30,361 nt of DNA from Chara braunii (Eukaryota; Streptophyta; Charophyceae; Charales; Characeae). The position numbers were made by a program, and so were the translations under genes. A model generated the notes under the pieces. It was not told where the DNA came from. It searched no databases and saw only the letters and a list, made by a program, of their open reading frames with translations. Each line of letters begins with the position of its first letter. The first letter of the stretch is position 1. Of this stretch, positions 1 through 9,000 are shown piece after piece. The DNA lies in the NCBI GenBank assembly GCA_003427395.1, contig BFEA01000027.1, positions 3,766,407-3,796,767 on the forward strand, read 5' to 3'.

Positions 1-85
1 GGAGAAGAGGAAGGGGAAGAAGAAGATAAGAAAAAGAAGAAGAAGAAGAAGAATAAAAAAAAAAGAATAATAATAATAAAAAAAA
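1..85. repeat. A/G-rich low-complexity tract
   Basis: The tract is almost pure purine: degenerate GAA/AAG units followed by AAT/A-rich sequence. No gene signal is seen. It directly precedes a minus-strand consensus splice-donor-like site (CAG|GTAAG read on the minus strand, boundary at 96/97) that cannot be tied to a convincing exon. Confidence 0.8.
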
Positions 86-116
86 TTGTTGCTTACCTGG
101 CAGTGACGACGACGGG

Positions 117-241
117 GATCTAGGCAGCAACGAAGATCGTGGCAACGGGGAGGGTCACGGCAGCGGCAAGATCACGGCGGCGACGAAGGTCTCGGCAACG
201 ACGAAGATTGCGGTGGCGTCGAAGGTCACGGCGGCGATGGG
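117..241. repeat. 18-bp GC-rich minisatellite (about 7 units)
   Basis: Seven consecutive units of about 18 bp fit the pattern GRTCACGGCGGCGACGAA, starting at 117, 135, 153 (17 bp), 170, 188, 206 and 224. Because 18 is divisible by three, all frames read as six-residue repeats. This explains the Arg-rich plus-strand and Arg/Leu-rich minus-strand open frames here without any real gene. The single 17-bp unit would shift the frame of any translated product. Confidence 0.75.
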
Positions 242-344
242 GGAGCGAACTGCTCCGATACCAGTGTAACGAGCGCAAAGGCAGAGGACGAGGAGGGAGC
301 AGAGGGAGAGAGAGAGTGAGAGCACACACACATACACTCACTCA

Positions 345-1395
345 CTCACACGACTGAACTCGACCGGACGCAAACCAGAGGCTGAGGCACAAAGTCGAAG
401 TCTTGGTTTCGAAGGCCAGAGTAGCAGTGAGTCACACTGCACATGAAAACAGCGTCTCAGAACTTGTTCCAAGCTGAATGCAAAACCTGGTACCCGTACT
501 GTACGGGCCACCGGTATAAGTACCGGGTGTCCGGTACAGTACTGGGGGCAAATCTGCAAAGCCCCAAGGGCAGAATTGAAAAATGTGGAATTTGAAAGTG
601 GCGCCCAGTTTGCAGGATGGCGCCAGGTGCCCAGAATCCGACGGTACCGAAAAGGAAGGCGCTGGATGGCGCCAACTGTCCCAGAGATCCGTTGGTAACC
701 AAGGAGGGTTCTGGAAAATCGGGTGCCAGGCAAAAACGAGAAGCAGCACAAGGAAAAAAAAAGAAAAAAAAAAAAGAAAAAAAAGAAAACAGTAGTCCAG
801 GTGGGTGTGAACCCGCAGACCAGGGATCGAGCCCTGCGGGAGTCCGTAACAGGCAAGGGCTCTGTAATTTTGTAGAGAGTTCCCTAATGTGACCGTCTTC
901 TTGGGAGGGTATATCAGCGATGTCCACATGAATCGACTGAGGGTGATTAGACTGTTAGAGTTAGTTACCACTTACCCTGGATTGTTTGGGCAGGTTAGCA
1001 CACTTATACCCCAGTGTGTAAGGGTTAGTTAGTACTTACTCTCCTGTTTGCAGAGTTTGGTCAAAGCATTGATGTGCATTTAACCAGTTGGCCAGACCTG
1101 CTGAGTGAGCTCAAGGAGGCACTGGGCCATTTCTGGCTTATCCAGCGGCCTCCGACCATTTTTCCACTTTTTAAAACAATACTACTCCCGGCGCTCTGAA
1201 TTTCAGGAACCGTTAGCACTTTCTGACAAAAATCTTCTGGGCCGACTGTTAGCAGCAAAAAGAAAAAAGAAAAAAAGTAAACAAATGCAAAATAAAACCC
1301 TACGTCTGCTGCTCCCTGCCTCTCCCTAGGGAAGTCTCTCTCTAGACGTCTGGGTACCATGGGTTTCCGGGTTAGAGCGGGACCGTCATAGTGGA
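345..1395. other. Unrecognised intergenic stretch
   Basis: No gene is recognised. At 485-550 the sequence is rich in GTACC/GGTAC inverted motifs. At 612-690 a segment beginning GGATGGCGCCA recurs with a period of about 50 bp. At 755-790 there is an A/G-rich run. On the minus strand, 815-845 contains GGCTCGATCCC, a weak pol III B-box-like motif followed by a T-rich run, which could be a SINE remnant, but no convincing A box is visible. The open frames over the A-rich run encode poly-Lys or poly-Phe and are compositional. Confidence 0.5.
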
Positions 1396-1480
1396 GTGGA
1401 GTGGCACAGTGGGTAGTATGTCTAGGTGCGTTCCCCCTCGTGAGTGTCTCGAACCATGGGGGTATAAAGAGGCTCTCAAC
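1395..1480 (+). repeat. tRNA-like head, probable SINE remnant
   Basis: An A-box-like motif TGGCACAGTGG (1402-1412) is followed about 33 bp later by a B-box-like GTCTCGAACC (1445-1454), the spacing of an internal RNA polymerase III promoter in a tRNA or tRNA-derived SINE. A proper acceptor stem cannot be folded, so this is not called a tRNA gene. The sequence continues into a unique body and then a 56-bp tandem duplication; no clear 3' tail or target duplication was found. It could also be a chance match. Confidence 0.4.
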
Positions 1481-1564
1481 TCTGGGGTGTGTGTGGGGGG
1501 AGGGGTACAGGAACCTTGTGGTAGGTAGGGATGAACGGTTCGGGTTGCTTAATGGGTATTTCAC

Positions 1565-1676
1565 CGTTCGAAGGGAGTATAATCGACTCGCATACAAAAA
1601 TGGCCTCAAGGGCCACCTACGGTTCGAAGGGAGTATAATCGACTCGCATACATAAATGGCCTCATGGGCCACCTAC
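1565..1676. repeat. 56-bp tandem duplication (2 copies)
   Basis: Units 1565-1620 and 1621-1676 differ at only about three positions. Each runs from SGTTCGAAGGGAG to GGGCCACCTAC. The high identity suggests a recent local duplication. Confidence 0.9.
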
Positions 1677-3328
1677 AGAGATCGCATGGGTAGGTGGGAA
1701 GTCACATTGTAGGTAGGACTACTACCTGGGGTAGTCCAAGTAGTTAGAGTCTGCCTGATGACCAGTAGGTGCGAGTCGATGCCTGTATCATGGTTTAGGA
1801 CAACCTAGCTGGCTGGTCGTCTTTAGGCAGTGTATAGAAATTGGGGTACTCTCATAGCTCCGGCATCAGGGTCCTCGGGCCCACAAGGTAGCAAGCAAGG
1901 GTAGGCTATGAGATTGGTATAGGGGCTGGAGGGACTAGGAGAGAGGATGCCGATAAAGCGTAGCTCGAGTAGGACTTGTACTGAGCCTGTCTCCTGAGTA
2001 GTGGGTTGGATAGATGGGTTAGAGGTGGGTGTACTGTACATTAATAGGAGGGAGGTAGGCCCTCTACGTCTGTCCGAGGGGGGATCTGCTTGGCACTGCT
2101 AAGTTAATGGTTGGAGGACAAATCTGCTTAGAGTGAACCCGCAATACATCCAGTTGGAGGTTGGATCTATAGGGACAGAATCTGATCTTTGGTGGCAAGC
2201 TGTATGGTGTGGAAGGGACACGACTTGCAATAGGGCTTAGGGCTCTAAGCCCATAGAGGACTCCGTCTAGGAAGGGTCCAGAGGGCCAAGTGGGTCATTC
2301 CGAACTTCAAGTGACTGGACCCCGGAGAGTACTCCCGCGCCTGATACCCTGCCTCTACAACAACCTGGGTGTTTAATTAAAAAAAAAAATTAAAAAAAAA
2401 ATGCAGAAACTTGAAAAGATGTGAACATTGGCTGCCAGAAGTTGTTTCTCCTTGTTAGTTTCACTTTTCCGTTTCTTAATAATATTTCTCCCGAAGTGAT
2501 CATGAGCGAATCTATGGACCTGATCTTTTTCAGAGTTTTTTGCCGAAAAATCTGAGTGCTAAACAATTGTCAAAGTTGGCAAACTCAATTTGTTTGGCAC
2601 CCATTCAATGCTGGTCAGGGATCCTTCGGCCAAACGGAAGAAGGCGTGAGGGTGTTCACTATGTATTCATTCTTGACTTGCCGGTGGAATAGGAACCGGA
2701 CTTATGCTTCCCAGAATGGACAAGGAGCCAGGACCATAAGGACCTGTTTAAATGTTAAAAAATCAATGAACAAATAAATTTGGCCCCCAGCCGCCGACCC
2801 CCTGATGCAGGTCGGCCAACCGCGCCCGCGGCCTGGTCGCATCATGAGAGGTGCACCAGTACTCCAGTTTTGGAGCGCTGGACGGAGTGGTGAATCCCAG
2901 GGGCCCTTGGACTATCTGCACTTTATTCAGGGTCGACTGAGCATCACCCCCACTTTTCGTCCACATGTTCCTTAAGAATGGGTTGCCATGGGTGTGCAAC
3001 CCTCACCGCCTTTTTTATAATATCTGTCAGTAGTGTTGGTGCTGTGCTGTCTCACATGCAACTTGCAACAATGAACGCTGTGCTCATAAGGCTGAGTGCT
3101 TCTCCTGCTAGCTGCATGCAGAAGTGGGGAGACATGCGGAGCTGACAAAGTGACTGACATATCATGGCATGCTAATTATTACGTCACTCTCCTCAGACGT
3201 AAATCTGATTGACTCAGTCGAGTTCCACTTCCTTTTCCTGCAGCTCTGCTTAAGAAGTTTCTATGTGACTTCTTTTTCAGAGTTGCAATACCAGTTCACT
3301 TTCAATGCCATGATGATGTGACTGATTC
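1677..3328. other. Unrecognised stretch without supported gene
   Basis: No gene is recognised. There is an A/T-rich spot at 2375-2402. The minus strand is open from about 2999 to 2763 with a non-repetitive composition (77 codons, containing KSGGDAQSTLNKVQIVQGPL). It resembles coding sequence more than its surroundings do, but it matches no family I know and has no clear splice borders, so it is not called as a gene. Confidence 0.4.
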
Positions 3329-3445
3329 CTACCTCCTTCCCCCAAATACAACACATGGTCATTATAGCTGCATTTGGGGTATTTTCAGTCTAAATACAGC
3401 AATAATGACCGTACGGCGTACGTGGTATTCGGGGGAAGAAGGTAG
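3329..3445. mobile_element. Family B foldback MITE, copy B1
   Basis: The copy is 117 bp with long inverted arms. The left arm runs CTACCTCCTTCCCCC then GGTCATTATAGCTGCATTTG; the right arm is its reverse complement with a 6-bp insertion and ends GGGGGAAGAAGGTAG. No coding capacity is present. The same arms recur in five other places in this window, which establishes it as a repeat family rather than a chance hairpin. Transcription would give an almost full-length hairpin. Confidence 0.85.
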
Positions 3446-4190
3446 TTCAGTGCACAGCTGCAGAGTCAAGTGTGGGGCACAAGGATGACCTGCGCACTCG
3501 CAGTCAGAGCTGAGTGATGATGACTGTACTCGAGTGTCGAAAGTACAAGATATCGGAAATTATTGACAGAAAAATTAGAACATCTATTTTTCACCGTTAT
3601 GTCAGTTTCTTACTCCTTTACTTCATGTCATGACAAGTTGACTTGTCTGTTTGTCAGTGTGTGGACTGCAGACTCATTTCTGGAAAACATATTTTGTAAT
3701 TTTTAGACTTGTCCCCATCACCCACTTTGCCTCTGCATTTCTAACAGAGTGCACTTGGCAGGCCAGCCCAAGCTGAAATTTGTCAAGTTCACTGATTTCC
3801 AAGTGGAGCCCAAAGGTCTGCAAGAAAGATGACCCACTATCCACCGTTGGATCCTAGTAGAAAGTATACATAGTTAAAAATTGGTCCTGCGAGGAGGACC
3901 CCATTTCCCATTTGGCTGCCAGGCCCATCTAGTCCATTTTCTTTCTCAGGACCAGGCCTTTTGCGAGCAAGAGCCTCAGCAGGTTTTGCAACCAACATAC
4001 TTGGACTGTGATCTGTCAGTTCTGACAGCCGCCTAGCACCAATAGGGTTGGCCTTTAGGGATAGTTATTTCCAACTGTCTTTGTGCGGTTGTGTGCAAAG
4101 CATGGAGTGCAAAGCCGGGGCCTCTCTTTTATAACTCTGGTTTATGCGTCCTAGTCCTTTTGGAGGCAGCTGAAGGCCTGTTCCAGAGGC
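3446..4190. other. Unrecognised stretch; possible short exon near 3748-3828
   Basis: No family is recognised. At about 3730-3747 a pyrimidine-rich segment ends CTAACAG, a good 3' splice-site match. It is followed by a 27-codon open segment (GTGCACTTGGCAGGCCAGCC onward, ending at TGA near 3829). A frame this short is easily open by chance, so the exon idea is only a suggestion. Nothing else is visible. Confidence 0.3.
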
Positions 4191-4300
4191 CTAGCATCTT
4201 CCCCGAAGATAATGCACACTCATTATAACGGTATTAGACCGGAAACATAGCCTGTGTACATTGATGATGAGGGTGCATTCTGTTCAGGAGAAGATAGCAG
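4191..4300. mobile_element. Family B foldback MITE, degenerate copy B6
   Basis: The left arm (CTAGCATCTTCCCCGAAGA then TGCACACTCATTATAACGG) and the reverse complement of the right arm (CTATCTTCTCCTGAACAGA then TGCACCCTCATCATC) align along their length and to the family B pattern, with many substitutions. It is the most decayed copy in the window. Confidence 0.55.
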
Positions 4301-4484
4301 TGGTCGTACCGAATGGCGTTTAGAACCCGTGCCTATTCTGACTCGATAGGCTGTGGGACTATACCTTGCGTATGACACTCTTGCAAGGCAACACCTGGCA
4401 TCCAATCGTGCTCCCTGTATCATTAGCAGTTGGCACTCCGTATGATGCCGTGATGATGCCTCTATGCCCATACGCTTGCGGGTG

Positions 4485-4750
4485 GCCGAGGCTAGAACGA
4501 CGCTGGCCGGTGCCGGGATTGGTTGGGCTGCCCTGACCGGAGTTAGGTGGGGGTTTAGGCCTGGTAGAGAGGTGTGGGGAATTGTCGAGGGTGGAAGGCA
4601 TTCCAGTGGCGATGGGCGGGTTGCCACTTAGACGATGCTGGGCGGAGCTGGGGCTGATCGCTTCGCTCTGTAACCTAGCAGTTGGGGGATTGCTCTGAGG
4701 TGGGTTGCATGACTTTGTAACCCAGCCGTTGGGGGTGTGAGGCCTGGTAG
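4485..4750 (-). repeat. Dispersed repeat C, minus-strand copy
   Basis: Read on the minus strand, this region matches 15190-15440 on the plus strand. Shared blocks are CTAGGTTACAGAGC, then CAGCTCCG.CCAG..TCGTC, then a CTCTACMAGGCCT segment, and at the end CCGGCCAGCGTCGTTCT. Between blocks the spacing is only roughly kept. Both copies can encode PAPASVVL near one end, but the frames are interrupted, so this is a dispersed repeat or decayed element rather than a gene. Family unknown. Confidence 0.65.
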
Positions 4751-5070
4751 AGGCTAGGTATCAAGGACATGAAGGTTGAAGCAGGATTAGGACTGAGCTG
4801 TTGAATGGCATCAAGGTTGTTTGGTTTTCAGTGCTGAAAACCCTTATAGAATAACTCAGGTATTCGAAGTTTAATTCAATAGACGCACGGTTTTCTCAAT
4901 TGGTTGGTTCATGAGTATAGCAGCTATTCTCAGCCAAAAACAGGCAATGGCCCAGGTATCTTTTTCTGATGGATGTTCTTGTCATTCTCAGCTGAAACTG
5001 GGCAATGGCCCCGGTACCTTAACATTGTTCTGTATACTTCTATATGGGACGCTGGGTCCGGTTCCCAGCA
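4751..5070. other. Unrecognised stretch with short tandem repeat
   Basis: 4923-4961 (ATTCTCAGCCAAAAACAGGC onward) is repeated at 4982-5020 (ATTCTCAGCTGAAACTGGGC onward), a diverged two-copy duplication with a period of about 59 bp. No gene is seen. Confidence 0.5.
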
Positions 5071-5071
5071 C

Positions 5072-5540
5072 GGTACTGGTGGTTTCAATTGTTCCCTTGA
5101 AATGGAGGAAGCTGCCCTACACCCATGATCCTTTTGGGGTATTTTTTTTTAGAAACGAAAATGAGAATTAAAAATTGTTAAGTACTGTGGTACTCGGTAC
5201 TTGATTTACCGCCTGGGACCCCCCATGGCTACGTGAGGAGAAGCTTTTCTTCTAGCGCTGTGCATGCGGCTGCAAGTTTGAGAGGACGGTTGGTACGCCT
5301 TGGGTGCTCACACCATTGCTCTTTTTTTCTTTTCTTAAAATGGGAACAATGCTTGATACGTTTCCCCACTCGAAAAACAAATATGCAGCTCGTTTACAGC
5401 CGCACTTTTCGGGGATTCGGGTACCGGACGGAAATGGCTGGTTTTGCCAGCCAAAATGAGGCCCGCACGTGTTCAATTTTTTTTGGCGCGCAGGCGAATT
5501 TAGGCTCGGCATCAAAAGCTGGGTGGGGTACTGGTGGTTC
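5072..5540. mobile_element. Family A element(s), fragmentary copies
   Basis: A right-end motif GGTACTGGTGGTTTCAA lies at 5072-5088. A better-preserved right half of the family lies at about 5420-5537: the internal stem TGGCTGGTTTTGCCAGCCA, the TTGGCGCGCAGG motif, GGCTCGGCATCAAAAGCTGG, and the end GGTACTGGTGGTT. The matching left end cannot be located with confidence, so the outer limits are approximate. Confidence 0.6.
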
Positions 5541-5551
5541 ACGAAATAAAA

Positions 5552-5702
5552 CTAAACCGCCAGTACCTTTCCCATACATCGGCCGCAGGCCCTTCGCGCC
5601 AAGTGCGGCCGATGTATGTGGCCGTCGGCGGAGGCCGCATCGGGCCTCCGTGTCAACCTCCGCGCCTCAGCATTTTGGCGGGGAAAGGCACTGGTGGTTC
5701 AA
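5552..5702. mobile_element. Family A MITE, about 150 bp
   Basis: The left end CTAAACCGCCAGTACCTTTC and the right end GAAAGGCACTGGTGGTTCAA form diverged terminal inverted repeats. Inside is a perfect 14-bp stem, CATACATCGGCCGC (5573-5586) with its reverse complement (5605-5618), over an 18-nt loop. No coding sequence is present. It abuts the next family member with only about 10 bp between. Confidence 0.7.
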
Positions 5703-5711
5703 TCATATAGG

Positions 5712-6026
5712 TTCAACCACCAGTACGTTTCCAAGATCTAAAATCACAGTCATGGCATCAATGCTCTTTTTTTTTTGGTGGGGGGGGACATCTCTTGTGA
5801 TGCTAGCGGTGTTGATAAAAGCAATCACTGCTAGTTGTTGGTAGCATGCTGCCGCGACGGGGTGCCGTTTCGCTGGACATCCATCCAGGCAAAACGGGCC
5901 TCACATATGACCGCGTGGCCTGGATGGATGTGCCGCAAAACGGTGCCCCTCTACTTCCTGAGAGTCGTGGCGGCATGCACACCGCGACTTTGATTTTATA
6001 GCTGGGAAACTTACTGGTGGTTTGAA
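5712..6026. mobile_element. Family A-related long foldback element (315 bp)
   Basis: Terminal inverted repeats of about 45 bp: the left begins TTCAACCACCAGTACGTTTCC and the right ends GGAAACTTACTGGTGGTTTGAA (outer part only quoted). The similarity continues inwards as TAAAATCACAGTC against TAAAATCAAAGTC. The centre carries a nested 135-bp foldback (5844-5978). No open frame of note is present. It is the longest member of the family seen here. Confidence 0.75.
5844..5978. repeat. Nested near-perfect foldback inside the 315-bp element
   Basis: Three successive inverted pairs are seen: GCATGCTGCCGCGAC (5844-5858) with GTCGTGGCGGCATGC (5964-5978); GGGGTGCCGTTT (5859-5870) with AAACGGTGCCCC (5938-5949); and ACATCCATCCAGGC (5877-5890) with a perfect complement at 5918-5931. 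The mismatches in the outer arms are nearly all transitions, consistent with methylcytosine decay of a once perfect hairpin. Confidence 0.8.
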
Positions 6027-6193
6027 ATAAACAAAATGCTTTCGACCATGAAGAAATATTTCCACCAAACCGAATGCATACGTTCATCAGAATCTCTGCG
6101 ACCCGGTCGGCCTGATATTTGAGGCTGGGCAAGCTGGGTTGATGGGTTTTTTGTTTTCGCGTTCTGCAAAATGGATTCGGCCGAACTGTTGTG

Positions 6194-6404
6194 AAGTGCA
6201 ACAGTCACGTGATGGGTGTGTAGATGAAAAATGGACCCCAACAATAATTTTATGGTCATGTAGCTGCCGCTGCCCAGTGCCCAAATGGTTACTACTCACA
6301 AGTGCAACAGTCACTTGATGGGTGTGGAAGGGAAATATGGACTGCAGCAATCATTTTATGTGCCTGTAGCTGCCCAGTGGCTAAATGGTGACTGCCAATA
6401 AGTG
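6194..6404. repeat. Tandem duplication, about 106-bp unit
   Basis: AAGTGCAACAGTCAC begins at 6194 and again at 6300. The following TGATGGGTGTG, ATGGAC, CAATMATTTTATG, TGTAGCTGCC and AAATGGT blocks are collinear. A third start (AAGTGC) is seen at 6400. The two copies differ by scattered substitutions and a few indels. Confidence 0.8.
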
Positions 6405-6440
6405 CTTATCAAGCATGCAAGAGTTCAACTGGTATCGGAC

Positions 6441-6487
6441 TTAAACCATCAGTACCGCTGTGACTTTCGGAAGTACTGGTGGTTTAA
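6441..6487. mobile_element. Family A miniature, 47 bp
   Basis: TTAAACCATCAGTACC at the left and AAGTACTGGTGGTTTAA at the right enclose only about 14 bp, so the copy is almost nothing but its two ends, bounded by TTAA on both sides. It may be an internally deleted element or the two ends of abutting insertions. Confidence 0.6.
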
Positions 6488-6695
6488 TTTTCTCATCATA
6501 ATGTTAGGGGCTACCCTGGGGACGTTTGCCAGCCGTTTTTCTCCAACACAGCTGGATGTGCGCCGCAAGTTTCAGAATCCAGCCTCCCGGAGGAAAATGG
6601 CTGTGCCAAAAGAAGGACCGTGCTAGTTTTGTTTTTTTTGGCGCGCAGGGCATCTCCAGGCTCAGCAAGGGACGGGTCAAGTACCGGTGGTTTAA
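6484..6695. mobile_element. Family A MITE, right half preserved
   Basis: The right half contains the family motifs ATGGCTGTGCCA, TTGGCGCGCAGG and the end GTACCGGTGGTTTAA. Measured from the TTAA at 6484 the length (212 bp) is close to that of the well-preserved 209-bp copy at 12987, but the left terminal repeat is not recognisable. Confidence 0.55.
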
Positions 6696-6848
6696 ACCAC
6701 CAGTACATGACATACATCAGCCGTGGCCCCCGTTCGGAGACGGAAACGCGATGCGGGCCGGTGATATATTTTATCGCCAGCTCTGACCTTTTCGGAGTAG
6801 GTGATAAGCAATTCTCCACAAGCCTGGGGCCATGTACTAGCGGTTTAA
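6692..6848. mobile_element. Family A MITE, 157 bp
   Basis: The left end is TTAAACCACCAGTACATGAC and the right end GGCCATGTACTAGCGGTTTAA. TTAA is present at both borders and is shared with the neighbouring copies on each side. Confidence 0.7.
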
Positions 6849-6969
6849 ACCCACCAGTACCTACGTGGTTTTTAGGCATTAACGCGGAGGCTGAATCTGT
6901 GTGCCGTGCGGGTCCATATGCACTTGCGTCAGATGGGGCCTAAGAGCCCCTGGGGTAGTGGTGGTTTAA
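6845..6969. mobile_element. Family A MITE, 125 bp
   Basis: The left end is TTAAACCCACCAGTACC, shifted by one extra C, and the right end GGGGTAGTGGTGGTTTAA. TTAA lies at both borders, the left one shared with the preceding copy. The interior is diverged. Confidence 0.6.
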
Positions 6970-7119
6970 TCAACCATGCCTTCTCCTCAGGGATGCATAG
7001 ACAAGAGAGTAGTAGTTACCCTTGGAAACTGTCCTGACCTGCAGGCGGAAAGGTGCTGACACTCCAAAATAACCTATTGTTGTCTTGTGTCAGTGGGGCT
7101 CTAAGGGTGAAAACAAAAC

Positions 7120-7460
7120 TGCAAAGTCAGGTAAAAGAAGAAAAACACCCAAAAATGCGTGGGAATAACGAAAGAAAAGGAAAAGGGAATCAAAGCAGGA
7201 AAAACCTGCAATACGCTCGGCCTAGTGGCCCGCTCCAAAACCAGTAAACACAATTGCGCAGGTCTTAGGGTATGTCACCGGGTACAGAGCCGCATGGGAC
7301 CATAGCTGGAACAACGAAAGAAAAGGAAAAGTGGATCAGAGAAGGGAAAAACTACAATATGCTCGACCTAGTGGCCTCCTCCAAAACCGGTAGATGCAGT
7401 TGCACAGCTCTTAAGGCACCCGGTACAGAGCCTCCTGGGACCGTAGCTTTAGAGTGTTTT
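7120..7460. repeat. Tandem duplication, about 147-bp unit
   Basis: AACGAAAGAAAAGGAAAA recurs at about 7166 and 7313. The later blocks (AATAYGCTCGRCCTAGTGGC, CTCCAAAACCRGTA, CGGTACAGAGCC, GGGACCRTAGCT) recur in the same order. The open frames here (Lys-rich) are reading through this repeat. No gene is supported. Confidence 0.75.
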
Positions 7461-7533
7461 GGTCGTTCCCTTAGGAAACTGGTCCACTATGAGTAGTGAA
7501 TAAATGTGAGCTGATCGTGAAGGGATTGATGGC

Positions 7534-7692
7534 TTTTTTCCTTTTTTTTTCCAAAGGGCGACAGCCTTGAGATATCATCGTGAAACTGACCAGCCCTAGG
7601 TAATTCAGGAATCTGTTTCCATCTGGATTCGAACTCAAGTCTGCATTTCAACAGTTAATGGGGTGTACCAACTGAGATACGACTATCTTAGC
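7534..7692 (-). mobile_element. tRNA-derived SINE-like element
   Basis: On the minus strand an A-box-like TATCTCAGTTGG (plus-strand 7668-7679) is followed by a B box GAGTTCGAATCC (7625-7636) at tRNA-like spacing. A body of about 75 bp then ends in an A-rich tail (7534-7550). Head, body and A tail in that order are the layout of a plant tRNA-derived SINE. The T-stem is poorly paired, so a working tRNA is unlikely. No convincing target-site duplication was found, which lowers confidence. Confidence 0.55.
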
Positions 7693-7802
7693 AAACGGCT
7701 CTGACATAGCAGATTACCTTTGCTAAACATACCCCAAGATGGTCACAACCATGTCATCTTCACAGCCTGCCAGACAGCGAGCAGTCTCTCTTTTCCTTCT
7801 CT

Positions 7803-7997
7803 TTAAACCACCAGTACTTGGCCCATACATTGGCCGCAGGCCTTTCACTTCAATGTGCCTCGTCTTGCGGGCCACAATGGCTGGCGATGCCAGCCAAAAG
7901 ACCAAACAAAAGTCACGCTGGTGGTTCGGCAAAACTTGGCGCGCAGGGTGTTTTTAGCCTCCGCATTAATAACTGGGCAAAGTACTGGTGGTTTTAA
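7803..7997. mobile_element. Family A MITE, 195 bp
   Basis: The left end TTAAACCACCAGTACTTGGC continues as CCATACATTGGCCGC, and the right end is AAAGTACTGGTGGTTTTAA. The internal stem TGGCTGGCGATGCCAGCCA, the GGCAAAACTTGGCGCGCAGG motif and the TTAATAACTGGGC block align with the copy at 12987. A second left-end-like AAACATCAGTA follows directly, as if another copy once abutted. Confidence 0.85.
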
Positions 7998-8208
7998 AAC
8001 ATCAGTATCCATGAGCCTTATAGTTCTCAAGGGCTTTTTCTTCTGCCCCTAAAAAAGCCAAACTCTCACGGACTGCATTTTGCCTGGCTTCCCCAGCTTT
8101 TTCCTTCCGGAAACTAGGAGGCTGGTAGGAGCTATGTTAAGGAGTGATGCGCTCAGAAAAGCTGCCCCAGACACTGATGGCTTAAGCAAATCGGTAGGTC
8201 AAACCCAG

Positions 8209-8372
8209 ATGGATAGAATAATCTTAGAGGCTAGCAGCAGCTAACCACCACTGCCCCCGACAATCAGAAAATGCACAACAATTATGGATAGAATAATCTT
8301 AGAGGCTAGCACCATTTAACCACCACGCTAGCACCATTTAACCATCACTGCCCCCGACAATCAGAAATGCAC
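8209..8372. repeat. Tandem duplication with an inner 22-bp duplication
   Basis: The segment starting ATGGATAGAATAATCTTAG at 8209 recurs at 8284. In the second copy GCTAGCACCATTTAACC is itself repeated (8305-8326 and 8327-8348). Both copies end with CTGCCCCCGACAATCAGAAA. Confidence 0.85.
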
Positions 8373-8430
8373 TCCAATGAGCGAGCCGCAATGTTAAGGG
8401 GGGAGAGGGGGGGCGTTTGCCCTACCGGCT

Positions 8431-8510
8431 GCGGGCAGTCTGTGCTTTCTCATGAGAATTCCAAAGTGCAGCGGGCAGTCTGTGCTTTCTCATGAGAATT
8501 CCAAAGTGCA
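8431..8510. repeat. 40-bp perfect tandem duplication
   Basis: 8431-8470 and 8471-8510 are identical, starting GCGGGCAGTCTGTGC and ending CCAAAGTGCA. Perfect identity points to a very recent event or an assembly artefact. Confidence 0.9.
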
Positions 8511-8859
8511 GTTGAACAATTTTTCATCCCTGTAGGCGAAAGAAAAAGGGGAAAAAATCAGTCCCTTAGGTTTGGAGTCTTTGGACCTAAAACACCCATA
8601 AAAGGTCGTAAGATAGTGAAAAACAGCTTGTTGTGGGAAAGTTTTTTTCCACTTTTCTCACTTTTTTCCATAATGCAAGGAATATGAAAGGGGAGTTGGG
8701 AACAATATACAAAAAGCCAAGTTGCGAAATCACACAGATGTCCAAGTAGTCGTATACAAGCAGAGAGCACAAGTGCGCCGAGATTCCATCCAAATAAGAG
8801 CAATACAATGAAGTAATGAGCCAATGTTCAAGCCCTCAGGCCACACCAACGCAGTATCC

Positions 8860-8993
8860 AAAGTCACTCTTCTCTGTCTGGCGCCCAGCGCCCAGCCTAC
8901 ACGACTTGACTATCCTACCTACATTAGCATTCTTGCAACAGGCTCACTTCGACTCTTGAAGACCAATGTACATGATGTCAACACCATAGCCAG
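8860..8993 (+). pseudogene. Possible isolated exon fragment, NHL-repeat-like
   Basis: An open segment ends at a strong splice donor, CAG|GTACGT (exon end 8993). Its last 26 residues, from TYISILATGSLRLLK through NVHDVNTIAR, follow the pattern of one NHL beta-propeller blade (a hydrophobic strand, G-S-LR-L, then a V-TIA-type strand). NHL propellers are protein-interaction domains. No neighbouring blades, start or downstream exons are found, so this is at most a relic or an outlying exon of a gene. The match is by eye over one blade and could be chance; the exon's start is not determined. Confidence 0.22.
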
Positions 8994-9000
8994 GTACGTA

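Noticed and set aside
139-357. Arg-rich plus-strand frame and its minus-strand counterparts
   Set aside because: The frames are a direct product of the 18-bp GC-rich minisatellite and include a unit of 17 bp that shifts the frame.
338-971. Minus-strand frames of 156-179 codons with poly-Phe stretches
   Set aside because: They depend on reading the A/G-rich run at 755-790, three frames overlap over the same DNA, and no domain is recognisable.
7607-7692. Working tRNA gene on the minus strand
   Set aside because: A and B boxes are good, but the T stem and acceptor stem do not pair; a SINE head fits better.
1566-8510. CRISPR-like arrays
   Set aside because: The direct repeats are two-copy tandem duplications without spacers, in a eukaryotic context.
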